From Lolliginicoccus suaedae (lineage in GTDB: Bacteria; Actinomycetota; Actinomycetes; Mycobacteriales; Mycobacteriaceae), in assembly GCF_008312885.1 (NCBI RefSeq), contig NZ_VSSO01000002.1:171642-235641 (forward strand): a stretch of DNA of 64,000 nt, in the 5' to 3' direction. The notes below the pieces were generated by a model that made no database searches, had not been told where the DNA came from, and saw nothing but the letters and a program-made list of their open reading frames with translations. Shown in pieces: positions 1-8,272 of this stretch; position 1 is the stretch's first letter; the number at the start of each line of letters is the position of its first letter. The translations under genes were made by a program, and so were the position numbers.

Positions 1-216
1 GAATGCGGACCGGTTGGCACGCATCGTCGCCTCGGAGCCCGCGCCTCCGGCTAGGTATGCCGCCGCCTTGTCCGGCAGGATCGCCAGCGCCGCTTCCTCG
101 AGGCCTGCGGGATCGGTCGGCACCGCTGGCACGTGGCCGCTCACCCCGTCTCGATAGATCCGGTCCTGGCGCTGCCTGCCCGCGTTGATGGCGTCCGCGA
201 TCTCCGACTTGCTCAC
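1..216 (-). CDS. Lactate 2-monooxygenase / FMN-dependent alpha-hydroxy-acid oxidase, N-terminal part (runs off window)
   Basis: Only the first 72 codons are present; the gene continues leftward out of the window. It begins with GTG at 216, and an in-frame TAG four codons upstream leaves no earlier start. The N-terminus contains RQRQDRIYRDGVSGHVP, then YLAGGAGSEATMRANRSAF at the window edge. This arrangement is typical of the actinobacterial lactate 2-monooxygenase branch of FMN-dependent alpha-hydroxy-acid dehydrogenases: the GGAGSE segment is the start of the TIM barrel and is followed by the flavin site. The reaction (lactate to acetate, or lactate to pyruvate in related oxidases) is family knowledge; the catalytic residues are outside the window, so the substrate is not settled. 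Confidence 0.75.
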   Translation of the reverse strand, partial: MSKSEIADAINAGRQRQDRIYRDGVSGHVPAVPTDPAGLEEAALAILPDKAAAYLAGGAGSEATMRANRSAF

Positions 217-242
217 AGCACGAGTCTAGGCATCCACCTGCC

Positions 243-611
243 CTAGTGGCCGAAGCGACGCTCGTACTCGGCGCGTTCCCGGTCCTTGCGCTCCTGCTCC
301 CGCCGAGACATCAGCCGCGGATCGAGGCCGTGGGTGATCAACCGATGCCGCCGATAGACGTAGGTGAGGGCGATGAGGAAGTAGGCATACGGGATGAGCA
401 GCAGCATCATCATCGCGCCGATCACCCACAACGGTCCTGGAACGAGGAGGAACAGGGCGAGCAGCGGGATCAGTGGCAGCAGGCCGCGGATGATGTAGCG
501 GCGGGTCGCCCCCGGCCCGGTGAGGTCATGCTCGACCCAGTCGTGCAGGTGCGGCGGGAGCACGCGCCCGAACGCGTAGCCGATCCGCTCCCGCGGGGTG
601 GGTCGCGCCAT
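243..611 (-). CDS. DUF5313 family membrane protein
   Basis: A 122-residue protein starting at ATG 611 (MARPTPRERIGYAFGRVLP). An open frame continues upstream to 707, but that part is low-complexity and proline-rich, so the shorter start is preferred. The N-terminal motif RIGYAFGRVLPPHLHDWVEHDLT followed by two adjacent hydrophobic segments (about residues 38-60 and 62-84) and an RRHRLITHGLDP motif matches the actinobacterial DUF5313 family of small two-helix membrane proteins. The C-terminus is highly charged (REQERKDRERAEYERRF). No function is known for the family. It lies downstream of, and in the same direction as, the RraA-like gene. Confidence 0.75.
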   Translation of the reverse strand: MARPTPRERIGYAFGRVLPPHLHDWVEHDLTGPGATRRYIIRGLLPLIPLLALFLLVPGPLWVIGAMMMLLLIPYAYFLIALTYVYRRHRLITHGLDPRLMSRREQERKDRERAEYERRFGH

Positions 612-703
612 CGGCGTGACGATCCCCGGATCATCACCGGCTACGGGGTGGTGATCCGGGGGAGGGGAGACGAACCGTGCCCGCCTCCCGCGACGGTGGC
701 GCG

Positions 704-1192
704 TCACGGCGTCACGACGACCACGCCATCGTCGTCGCTGTAGACCACATCGCCCGGGCTGAACGTCACGCCACCGATGGTGACGGGCACATCCCGCTCG
801 CCCTCGTTGGTCTTGGTGGACTTGCGCGGGTTCGAACCGAGCGCCTTGACCCCGATCTCCATGGTCCGCAGCATCGCCGCATCGCGCACCGCGCCGTTGA
901 TGATGATCCCCGACCAGCCATTGCCGCGGCCGAGCTCAGCGATCACGTCGCCGACGAGCGCGGTGTGCACGCTCGCATCGCCATCGATCACCAGCACGCC
1001 GCCATTGCCCGGCTCGCCGAGCACGGACTTCAGCAGGGCGTTGTCCTGGAAGCACTTGACGGTCGATACGGGGCCGGAGAATTTCGTGCGGCCACCGAAC
1101 TGGATGAACTGGGTATCGCAGCTGCGAATGCCGGGGCCGATCTCATCGGCGAGATCGGCGGTCGAGGAGAATTCCACACTGCTCACGAGCAT
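704..1192 (-). CDS. rraA: RraA-like protein (regulator of RNase E activity A / hydroxy-methyl-oxoglutarate aldolase family)
   Basis: A 162-residue protein starting at ATG 1192 ([20 protein letters not shown]). The longer reading to 1249 adds an unconserved stretch. The motif [19 protein letters not shown] followed by [20 protein letters not shown] is the RraA/MenG signature: the GVVINGAVRD-type loop contributes the Arg-Asp pair that binds metal and substrate in the aldolase members. RraA in Escherichia coli inhibits RNase E; many actinobacterial members are annotated as 4-hydroxy-4-methyl-2-oxoglutarate/oxaloacetate aldolases. Sequence alone does not separate the two roles. It is divergent from the gabD2-like gene, with about 150 bp between the starts. 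Confidence 0.85.
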   Translation of the reverse strand: MLVSSVEFSSTADLADEIGPGIRSCDTQFIQFGGRTKFSGPVSTVKCFQDNALLKSVLGEPGNGGVLVIDGDASVHTALVGDVIAELGRGNGWSGIIINGAVRDAAMLRTMEIGVKALGSNPRKSTKTNEGERDVPVTIGGVTFSPGDVVYSDDDGVVVVTP

Positions 1193-1345
1193 CCCTTCGC
1201 GGTTGGGGCAGGGCCTATCCCTCAACGGTAGTACAGCGCACCGGTGCATATCGCGCCGAGCACGCCAGGGTCGGTCCGATTCCGGACACGGGCGAGTAAC
1301 CTGGAGTTGATCCGACCGTTCATCTCCGACCCAAGGAGAAAGCAG

Positions 1346-2899
1346 ATGCCTGCTCCGTCCGCCGAGACATTCGCGCGCCTAGCGAAGCTCGTGGCGATTC
1401 CCGATGCGGCCAACCGGGAGACCCGTCCGGTGACCGAGACCTTCACTGGTCGCGAGCTCGCGACGATCCCGGTCGGCACGGCCGAGGATGCGGTCGCTGC
1501 CGTCGAGCGGGCCCGCGCCGCGCAGAAGGAATGGGCCAAGGTCCCGGTCGCCGAGCGGGTCAAGATCTTCCACCGCTACCACGATCTCGTGCTCAGCCGT
1601 CGTGACTCGTTGCTCGATCTCGCCCAGGCCGAGACTGGAAAGTCTCGTGCCGCGGCCCTCGAGGAAGTCCTCGACATCGCGATGACCGCCCGCTACTACG
1701 CGCGCAATGCGGCGAAGCTGCTGCAGAAGAAGAGCGTGCAGGGCCTGTTCCCCGCATTGACGAAGACGTCGGTCAACTATCGCCCCAAGGGCGTGGTGGG
1801 GATGATCACGCCGTGGAACTATCCGATGACGCTCGCTGTGTCGGATGCAATCCCGGCGATCATCGCGGGCAACGCCGTAGTCATCAAGCCGGACAGCCAG
1901 ACCCCGTACTGCGCGCTCGGCGTCGCGGAGCTGCTCTACGAGGCGGGCCTGCCGAAGGACCTGTTCGCGGTGGTCCCGGGCCCGGGCTCGGTGGTGGGCA
2001 CAGCGCTCGTCGAGACCACGGACTACATCATGTTCACCGGTTCCACGGCCACGGGCCGGCTCCTCGCGGAGCAGTGCGGCCGCCGCCTGATCGGGTTCTC
2101 CGCCGAGCTCGGTGGCAAGAACCCGATGGTCGTCACCAAGGGCGCGAACCTCAACCACGTCACCGAGGCGGCGCTGCGCGCATGCTTCTCCAACTCGGGC
2201 CAGCTGTGCATCTCGATCGAGCGCATCTACGTCGAGGAGGCCGTGGCGGATGACTTCCTCAAGGCGTTCGGCGAGAAGGTCCGCAACCTCGAGCTCAGCA
2301 ATGACTACACCATCAGCTCGGCGATGGGCAGCCTGATCTCCGAGTCCCAGGTGGAGAACGTGCAGGCGCACGTCGACGATGCGGTCTCGAAGGGCGCGAC
2401 AGTCGTGGCTGGCGGCAAGGCCCGCCCGGATCTCGGACCGCTGTTCTTCGAGCCGACCGTACTGACCGGCGTGACCCCGGAGATGGATGTGTATCGCGCG
2501 GAGACCTTCGGGCCGCTCGTGTCGATCTACCCCGTCAAGGATGTCGAGGAAGCCATCGAGAGGGCCAACGACACCGAGTACGGGCTCAATGCGAGCGTGT
2601 GGGCGTCGAGCGACAGCGAGGGCGAGAAGATCGCCGAGCGCATCAACTCCGGCACCGCCAACGTCAATGAGGGCTACGGCCCCGCGTGGGGCAGCCTGGG
2701 CGCACCGATGGGTGGCATGGGCGTCTCCGGCATGGGACGCCGCCACGGCCCCGAGGGATTGCTCAAGTACACCGAGCCGCAAACTGTCGCGGTCCAGCGC
2801 ATCCTTGATCTCGGCGGCCCGAGCTGGCTGGACTCGAAGTACTTCTCGCAGGCACTGCCCTATGGTGTCAAGGCGATGAAGTACCTCCCGGGACGCTAG
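1346..2899 (+). CDS. gabD2: Succinate-semialdehyde dehydrogenase (NADP+)
   Basis: A 517-residue aldehyde dehydrogenase, the same length as M. tuberculosis GabD2 (518). ATG 1346 follows a good ribosome-binding site (AAGGAGAA, 1333-1340); the frame is open further upstream to 1244 but without conservation. Visible ALDH landmarks: the NAD(P)-binding loop FTGSTATGR, general base E254 in ELGGKNP, and nucleophile C288 in [10 protein letters not shown]; the 34-residue spacing between Glu and Cys is the family norm. The PWNYPM and WASSDSEGE segments also fit. The enzyme oxidises succinate semialdehyde to succinate, feeding the TCA cycle. Two strong hairpins follow the stop codon. A related aldehyde substrate cannot be excluded. 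Confidence 0.88.
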   Translation: MPAPSAETFARLAKLVAIPDAANRETRPVTETFTGRELATIPVGTAEDAVAAVERARAAQKEWAKVPVAERVKIFHRYHDLVLSRRDSLLDLAQAETGKSRAAALEEVLDIAMTARYYARNAAKLLQKKSVQGLFPALTKTSVNYRPKGVVGMITPWNYPMTLAVSDAIPAIIAGNAVVIKPDSQTPYCALGVAELLYEAGLPKDLFAVVPGPGSVVGTALVETTDYIMFTGSTATGRLLAEQCGRRLIGFSAELGGKNPMVVTKGANLNHVTEAALRACFSNSGQLCISIERIYVEEAVADDFLKAFGEKVRNLELSNDYTISSAMGSLISESQVENVQAHVDDAVSKGATVVAGGKARPDLGPLFFEPTVLTGVTPEMDVYRAETFGPLVSIYPVKDVEEAIERANDTEYGLNASVWASSDSEGEKIAERINSGTANVNEGYGPAWGSLGAPMGGMGVSGMGRRHGPEGLLKYTEPQTVAVQRILDLGGPSWLDSKYFSQALPYGVKAMKYLPGR

Positions 2900-2907
2900 T
2901 AGCAGGC

Positions 2908-2936
2908 GCTTCCCGGCCCTGCCGGGGCCGGGAAGC
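2908..2936. terminator. Hairpin after gabD2 (11-bp perfect stem)
   Basis: GCTTCCCGGCC (2908-2918) pairs perfectly with 2926-2936 around a 7-nt loop, starting 9 nt after the gabD2 stop. There is only a short T-run (GTTC) after it, as is common for GC-rich actinobacterial terminators. Confidence 0.7.
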
Positions 2937-2950
2937 GTTCCCCGCGCATG

Positions 2951-2988
2951 GCAATGGCCCCCTCCGTCGCGACGGAGGGGGCCATTGC
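2951..2988. terminator. Bidirectional terminator, 38-bp perfect palindrome
   Basis: Two 19-bp arms (2951-2969 and 2970-2988) are exact reverse complements with no spacer. It lies between the convergent gabD2 and CsbD genes, so it can stop transcription from both sides. Confidence 0.8.
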
Positions 2989-3034
2989 TGCCTAGCTCAC
3001 CGGGCGGGCGCGTTGCCGGCCACTAGCACGTGGA

Positions 3035-3460
3035 TCAGCGATTGCGGATCGCCCGCACCACGAAGAACAGCACGATCGCAGCAATGACGGCAGCGGCGGC
3101 GGCGCCGGCCTTGCGCGTGTCGGCCTCGTCGAGCTCGGAGAGCGAATCGAACGTGGCGCGCCGCAGGTCAGCTACCTTGTCCTCGACGGAAGTGCGCGCC
3201 TCGGCAGCAGCGGCACGACCATTGTTGAGGGCCTCGCCGGTCTTCTCCTTGACCGAAGCGGACACCTCGGAAGCACGCGCGGCAGCATCGTTGGCCTTGG
3301 TGCGCGCGGCATCGGCTGCGCTCTTCACGGAGTCCTTGGCGTTCGCCGCGGCCTGCTGGGCCTGCCCCTCGGTCTTGAGGGAATCATCCCCGGCAACGGA
3401 ACCGGTGGCTTCCTTGGCCGCGCCTGTGATCTTGTTGGTGGTGTTCTCGAGGTCTGCCAT
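3035..3460 (-). CDS. CsbD family stress-response protein
   Basis: A 141-residue protein starting at ATG 3460, with GAAGGAGC as ribosome-binding site 7 nt upstream. The N-terminal TNKITGAAKEATGSVAGDDSL is the CsbD signature: low complexity, hydrophilic and rich in Lys/Glu/Ala. A long Ala-rich amphipathic region (about 35-105) resembles LEA/apolipoprotein-like coiled segments. A single hydrophobic helix near the C-terminus (AAAAAVIAAIVLFFVVRAI) ends in basic residues and should anchor it in the membrane. CsbD proteins are sigma-B-type general stress proteins in Bacillus; the fused anchor is a common actinobacterial variant. The biochemical role is unknown. Confidence 0.82.
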   Translation of the reverse strand: MADLENTTNKITGAAKEATGSVAGDDSLKTEGQAQQAAANAKDSVKSAADAARTKANDAAARASEVSASVKEKTGEALNNGRAAAAEARTSVEDKVADLRRATFDSLSELDEADTRKAGAAAAAVIAAIVLFFVVRAIRNR

Positions 3461-3605
3461 GCGTCGCTCCTTCACGGGACTGTTGTTCAGTCCGTCATTG
3501 TGTTGGGTACCGGTGTGACTCGACTCTATCGCGGAATCAGGTTTGCCGTAACGGGAGCTTGGTGATATCCGGACACCGCCGCGTGATCAATGCGTGATTG
3601 GTCGA

Positions 3606-4718
3606 TCAGGATTGGCGGGGCTCATTCCAGTCCTCGTCGTCCTGCTGCTCCATGTCGTCCCCCATGTCGTCTTCCGTGCCGTCTTCTGTGCGCTCCTCGT
3701 CGCGGACCGAGCGCGCACCGAGCACGATTCCGCCGATCAGGACGATGAGTCCGGCTCCACCAAGCAGCCACGGCAAGGGCAGCGGACCTGTCTTGAGCTG
3801 CACGAGGTCCTTGTTCGCGGTGGCATCGGCGACACGATTCTCCACGGTGGCGTCGTTGAGCTCGGCGTCATAGCTGAGCACTGTCAGTGCCTGGTCATCG
3901 GGTCTGGTGCCGAAGTACTGGCGCAGCTGCTCCTGCCCATCGACGATGGTGCCAGTGACCGGCTCGACGAAGATGTCCCGGATATTCGTGTAGTAGCGAT
4001 TCATGAACACGACCTCGTCGGCGTCGTCGCTGCCCTCCTCGGCGAGGCCCCAGGCCGAACGGGGCAATCCGAGCCTATTGGACGTTTCGCGCGTGGCGCG
4101 GAAAAGATCCACGGGCTCGATCTCGTGCCGGAAATGGTAGACATCGAGGCCATTGATGGTGGTTTCCTCGACGAAGTCGATATCGACGGTCTGGCGCGCC
4201 GTCAGGTCGAAATAGGGGTAGGACTGCTGCTGGACGTCGAACGGGAACTTGTACTGCAGCCCATCGCGGGGCAGTTCCATCGGCGGGCCCTCGCGGGTGA
4301 CCTGCAGCGACGCCGGTGGCTCGTCAACGGGCATAGAGGTGACCCGGTCCAGCGTCACCCGATCGATTGTGGCGTTGAGCAGGCCCCGTGCTCCCTGCTC
4401 GTCCGTGCGCGAGAGCGTGAAGCCAGCTTGGAGGGTCACGAGGTCCTCGCCCGACGGCTCCTCCACCGTGACGTGTCGCTGCGCGCGTACGGGCACATCC
4501 GTCTCGACAGCATCGGGATCGCCCCCGAGGAACCGTGCCGAGTTCAGGATCGATGCGGTCCCCTCCGAGACCGTGGTGATCTCGAGATCGAGCGGTGTCT
4601 TCTTCAGCTTGGGCACGGCATACAGTGGCAGCAGCAAGGCAGTGACGAGCAGGAGCGCCCCGAGCCCCACGAGCACGACTGCCGTGACGCGCCGCGAGCC
4701 TTGCGATGCTGATGCCAT
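3606..4718 (-). CDS. DUF3068 domain-containing membrane-anchored protein
   Basis: A 370-residue protein beginning MASASQGSRRVTAVVLV. It has an N-terminal transmembrane helix (about 10-33), a large extracytoplasmic DUF3068 domain, and a second helix near 310-335 (PWLLGGAGLIVLIGGIVLGA), then a very acidic cytoplasmic tail (EERTEDGTEDDMGDDMEQQD). Conserved DUF3068 features include the YPYFDLTARQTVDIDFVEE block and ITGTIVDGQEQ-like strands. The family is restricted to mycolate-containing and related actinobacteria, and members are often annotated as PorA-like. No enzymatic function is established. It stands alone, followed by the convergent side of CsbD and preceded by about 240 bp without a gene. 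Confidence 0.82.
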   Translation of the reverse strand: MASASQGSRRVTAVVLVGLGALLLVTALLLPLYAVPKLKKTPLDLEITTVSEGTASILNSARFLGGDPDAVETDVPVRAQRHVTVEEPSGEDLVTLQAGFTLSRTDEQGARGLLNATIDRVTLDRVTSMPVDEPPASLQVTREGPPMELPRDGLQYKFPFDVQQQSYPYFDLTARQTVDIDFVEETTINGLDVYHFRHEIEPVDLFRATRETSNRLGLPRSAWGLAEEGSDDADEVVFMNRYYTNIRDIFVEPVTGTIVDGQEQLRQYFGTRPDDQALTVLSYDAELNDATVENRVADATANKDLVQLKTGPLPLPWLLGGAGLIVLIGGIVLGARSVRDEERTEDGTEDDMGDDMEQQDDEDWNEPRQS

Positions 4719-4957
4719 GAACTGTCCTTACTTCGTCCTGGAATTGCTGGACCGGTTCCCGCGCGGCCAGGACACCCCGGCCCGGCCAGGTGGAGCCTGG
4801 TAGCTCGACGATAACAGCCAGGAGCGGCACGGTGATGCCAAGGCAGCACCTCACGCCGGCGATTCACGGCATATCGCCCGCTCGGGGATCGGGCGTGGCA
4901 GCGCGCGTACCGACTGCCAGCACGGCGCGAGCGGGGGCCACCGCTGCGCCAGGACGG
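4719..4957. other. Non-coding gap between DUF3068 and CopC genes
   Basis: I see no convincing gene, RNA or hairpin in these 239 bases. They hold the presumed promoter of the DUF3068 gene (leftward transcription). Confidence 0.5.
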
Positions 4958-5530
4958 TCAGCGCCGCCGGGTCATCGAGACCACCGTGACGATGGCTCCG
5001 ATGAGCAGCACGATGATCGCTCCGATCAGGAACGGCCAGACTGGCATGGAGGAGTCGCCAGCATCGGGACCACCGCTGTCGGGCAAGCCGCTCGAGGCGT
5101 CGGTCTCCTGCGTCGGCTCCGCGGGCCCGGCCTCGTTGCTGCTGCCGTTGAACGTGAACTCGACGGTCCCGCTCACGGGATGGCTATCGGCGGAGATCAC
5201 CCGGTAGGCGATCGTGTAGGTGCCCGACGGCCCGAGGTCGCGCACGGAGACGAACGCTGATGAGTCGTCGACCCGCACATCATCGAGCGACCACCGGGAT
5301 CCGTCCGGGCCCGTCACCGTGACCGCAGCGAATGCCTCCTGCAGCGGCTCGTTGAACGTCACTCGAACCTGCCCGGGGGAGGCATCGAGGCTCGCCCCGG
5401 CAGCAGGATCGGACTCGACCAGAGCGGCATGAGCGGAGGCGACCGCGGGCACGAGCACGCCGAGGGACAGCAGCGCAGCGATCATGGCCAAGGCCGCGCG
5501 CAACGAGAACGGGGAACGCATGGAAAGCAT
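4958..5530 (-). CDS. CopC/YobA-like copper-binding secreted protein
   Basis: A 190-residue protein. ATG 5530 is preferred because GGAAGG lies just upstream; ATG 5521 is the alternative. It has a signal peptide (basic start, hydrophobic LRAALAMIAALLSLGVLVPAV) cleaved after SAHA, which would leave His at the mature N-terminus as in CopC. The CopC domain shows HAALVESDPAAGASL, RVTFNEPLQ and the later ADSHPVSGTVEFTF strand, with the conserved Asp/His of the Cu(II) site. A Ser/Asp/Gly-rich linker leads to a C-terminal transmembrane helix (PVWPFLIGAIIVLLIGAIV), so the domain is tethered outside the membrane. No CopD partner is adjacent. A role in copper handling is inferred from the family. Confidence 0.85.
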   Translation of the reverse strand: MLSMRSPFSLRAALAMIAALLSLGVLVPAVASAHAALVESDPAAGASLDASPGQVRVTFNEPLQEAFAAVTVTGPDGSRWSLDDVRVDDSSAFVSVRDLGPSGTYTIAYRVISADSHPVSGTVEFTFNGSSNEAGPAEPTQETDASSGLPDSGGPDAGDSSMPVWPFLIGAIIVLLIGAIVTVVSMTRRR

Positions 5531-5672
5531 CGGGTCCTTCCCTGGAAAGCGATATGGCGCACTGCCCCGCGGGCCTGGCAGGCAAGCGAGGAACAATCCC
5601 ACCCCTGAGTACCATGCCGCGGGGAGGCGCGCCACATCACCGCCCTGGAGGGGGTGACCAGTGCAGGAAGAA

Positions 5673-6347
5673 CTACCGGACGCCCAGGCGGGCAAGCAGA
5701 TCCGCCTCGATGCCATCAAGCTCGGTGGCGATGGCCTGGTGAGCCGCGCGACGGCGGGCAGGAGCCATCCGCTCCGCGGCGCGCACCGCGGTATTCAGCT
5801 CGTCGAGCCGCGTCCGGATCGCCTCGGTGAACTGCTTGACCTCAGCGTTCTTGGGATCACGATCATGGACCTCCCGCGTGGAGGCCTCCGCGCCGGCGAT
5901 CCGGGCGCCGAGCTTCGCGCCATAGCCCGTGAACTTGCCGAGCTCCTCCACCGGAACGCCGTAATTGCGAGCACGCCGGGTGTCGAGGTAGCCACGGGCC
6001 GTGGTCACGCCGCGATACACCACCGGAACGAGGACAGGAGCAAGGATCCGCGTCACGCCCACGATCCGCTTGGCACGATTCACCGTCAGCTTTCCTTCCG
6101 CAGCGGCCTTGGCGTTCTGCTCGGCGACCTTCAGCTCATTCTCCGAGACCTTCATCTGGGCCTTCTCGGCACGCTTGCGCGCCTTATCGTCCTGCTTGGC
6201 CAGCTTGCGCTCGAGCTTCATGGCCCGAGCGGAATTGCGGGAATCATTGCGCGCGGCCAGCCGTGCCTCGGTCTTGGCCTTGGCCTTGAGAGCCTTGGCC
6301 TCCGCCTTGCGTGTAGCGCGACTGGGTTTCTTGCTGAACAAACCCAT
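5673..6347 (-). CDS. DUF6474 family protein (coiled-coil plus membrane segment)
   Basis: A 224-residue protein from ATG 6347 (MGLFSKKPSRATRKAEAKAL), preceded by GAGGAAA. An in-frame ATG 18 nt upstream has a weaker site. The first 100 residues are a Lys/Ala/Glu-rich basic coiled coil, then comes a short hydrophobic stretch (VTRILAPVLVPVVYRGV) and a second helical region with RRARNYGVPVEELGKFTGYGAKLGARI. This pattern matches the actinobacterial DUF6474 proteins of unknown function. The gene is divergent from the RecB-like nuclease; the two starts are only about 100 bp apart or less. Confidence 0.72.
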   Translation of the reverse strand: MGLFSKKPSRATRKAEAKALKAKAKTEARLAARNDSRNSARAMKLERKLAKQDDKARKRAEKAQMKVSENELKVAEQNAKAAAEGKLTVNRAKRIVGVTRILAPVLVPVVYRGVTTARGYLDTRRARNYGVPVEELGKFTGYGAKLGARIAGAEASTREVHDRDPKNAEVKQFTEAIRTRLDELNTAVRAAERMAPARRRAAHQAIATELDGIEADLLARLGVR

Positions 6348-6450
6348 CCGAGTTTCCTCCCTCATGGCGGCGTGATCCGTGGTGCTCGCCGGTGGACGAT
6401 CAGTGACCATATTCGCTTCTACCCTAGGACAGGGAATAGGGTTCGTCATC

Positions 6451-8127
6451 GTGAACCCGCAGTCTGGTGTCCGCGTCCTGCTTGATGCGAGCGTTGTTTC
6501 CCGATGCCGCCACCGAGTACACCTTGACGCCGCCGCTGCTCGGGCAGGAATGAACGAATTGACACGCCGCCCTGTTCCCGCGGGCGTGCTGCAGCGGCAG
6601 GAGGCGGCCGCGCTGCACCGGCGAACAGTTCGCGCGATGATGACCGCCCACCACCACCAGGGCTGGACCACCATCGATCCGGACCAATCGATGCGCGAGC
6701 GCGCCAGCGATACCCTTGCCGCCTGCGAGGCAGGCTTCCACTGGATCTGGGGAGCAGTGCTGCCCGTCGACGAGCACGGTCGCCGTGGCGGGGCCGAACT
6801 GCTGGTCAAGGACGCCAGTGGCACGGGATACATCCCCATCATCGTCGTCAACCACAAGGTCACCGACCCCGGGCGTGGCGCGCTGACATCACCGGTCACC
6901 GCGTTCGATCCGCGACCCGACCCGCGCCGAAGGATACGCAGCCAGCCACGGGACCTGTTCCGGCTCGCGCACCTCTACCGCATCCTCGAATCGACCGGGA
7001 TCGCCGCGCCGCGCGCCATCGGCGGCGTCATCGGCTACGACGCGGACTGCATCCTCGTCCATGATCTCGCCCGCGAGGCCCCCGGATACGGTCGCAGCGT
7101 GCTCGCCGAGTACGACCAGCGCCTCGCCGACCGCCGCGACATCGTCACCGGCCAGGCCCCCACCGCCCCGGACCGCATCGGGGAATGCAAGATGTGCGAG
7201 TGGTGGCCGCACTGCAAGGCCCAGCTCGAGGAGCACCACGACGTATCCCTAGTAGTCAACGGCGCCCAGGCCACGATCCTGCGCGAGGCCGGCATCCAGA
7301 CGATCGACGCGCTCGCCAGCACGAGCACGACCGCGCCCGCGGCATGGCATGGGGTGCCGTTCGAGCATGTCCAGGTCTTTGCCCGCTCCTGGCTCCATGA
7401 GATCCCCCTGATCCGGATGGTCGCGCGCCCCGAGGTCCGCCGCGCGGACATCGAGGTCGATATCGACATGGAGAGCTACCAGGACCACGGCGCCTACCTC
7501 TGGGGAACGCTGCTCACCGAGCAGGGGAGCGAGCCTCGATACCGGCCATTCGTCACCTGGGACCCGCTGCCCACCCGCGACGAGGGCCGCGTCTTCGCCG
7601 AGTTCTGGGACTGGCTGACCAGCATCCGGCGCGACGCCGCGCAGCGGGGACAGACCTTCGCGGCCTACTGCTACTCGAAGAACGCGGAGAACCGCTGGCT
7701 GCTGGAGTCCGCGCAACGCTTCCGAGGCATGAACGGCATGCCCTCGGTCGCGGAGGTCACCCGCTTCATCAAGTCCGAGGAATGGGTCGACATGCTCGAT
7801 GCCGTGCAGGAGCAATTCCTGTGCCCCCACGGCCGTGGCCTCAAGAAAGTCGCCCCGGTCGCGGGATTCTCCTGGCACGACGCGGAAGCCAGCGGCGAGG
7901 CATCGATGAGCTGGTACCGCGATGCTGTCGGCTTCGAGGGCGGTGACCCGGTGCCCGAGCAGCGGAAGCGGATCCTGCGCTACAACGAGGACGACGTCTG
8001 GGCCACGCGCGTGCTCCGCGAGTGGATGGACTCCCCGAGGGTGCAGGAGGCGCCCACCGTGGACGAGCTCAACGAGCGCTACCAGGCCGAGCTCGGCGGC
8101 GACGGCGGGCGGGATCAGTCCCGGTAG
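6451..8127 (+). CDS. TM0106-type RecB-like nuclease with RNase H-like C-terminal domain
   Basis: About 558 residues from GTG 6451; ATG 6379 is in frame but lies only 31 nt from the divergent start, so the exact start is uncertain. The N-terminal half is a PD-(D/E)XK RecB/Cas4-like domain: an N-terminal Cys in VVSRCRHRV pairs with the ECKMCEWWPHC triplet to give the four cysteines of a Fe-S staple as in Cas4/AddB nucleases. The C-terminal half (from about residue 300) resembles the YprB/RNase H-like domain, with SYQDHGAYLWG, CYSKNAENRWL and the closing YNEDDVWATRVLREW motif. Function is unproven; nucleic-acid processing or repair is expected from the folds. It is monocistronic and ends at a repeat element. 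Confidence 0.78.
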   Translation: MNPQSGVRVLLDASVVSRCRHRVHLDAAAARAGMNELTRRPVPAGVLQRQEAAALHRRTVRAMMTAHHHQGWTTIDPDQSMRERASDTLAACEAGFHWIWGAVLPVDEHGRRGGAELLVKDASGTGYIPIIVVNHKVTDPGRGALTSPVTAFDPRPDPRRRIRSQPRDLFRLAHLYRILESTGIAAPRAIGGVIGYDADCILVHDLAREAPGYGRSVLAEYDQRLADRRDIVTGQAPTAPDRIGECKMCEWWPHCKAQLEEHHDVSLVVNGAQATILREAGIQTIDALASTSTTAPAAWHGVPFEHVQVFARSWLHEIPLIRMVARPEVRRADIEVDIDMESYQDHGAYLWGTLLTEQGSEPRYRPFVTWDPLPTRDEGRVFAEFWDWLTSIRRDAAQRGQTFAAYCYSKNAENRWLLESAQRFRGMNGMPSVAEVTRFIKSEEWVDMLDAVQEQFLCPHGRGLKKVAPVAGFSWHDAEASGEASMSWYRDAVGFEGGDPVPEQRKRILRYNEDDVWATRVLREWMDSPRVQEAPTVDELNERYQAELGGDGGRDQSR

Positions 8128-8151
8128 GTGCCGTGGGCCAGGCTGCCACCG

Positions 8152-8220
8152 CAAACGCGATAGAAGTGGCGAAAATCCCAGGTCGGCTTCTATCGCGTTT
8201 GACGGTTTCCGGTGCTTTTG
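8152..8220 (-). repeat. 70-bp repeat element, copy 1 (inverted orientation)
   Basis: Core arms CAAACGCGATAGAAG (8152-8166) and CTTCTATCGCGTTTG (8187-8201) form a 15-bp perfect inverted repeat around a 20-nt loop. The reverse complement of 8202-8218 resembles the outer flank of the copies at 60.0 and 61.2 kb (GCACC-GAAAC-CAAACGCG order), so this copy is in the opposite orientation. It sits between the convergent 3' ends of the nuclease and the hydrolase genes. Confidence 0.8.
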
Positions 8221-8272
8221 CCGCGCGCTGTCTCTGGGAGCCGAGAGCTGGCCCCGCTTGCGCGCAGATCGG

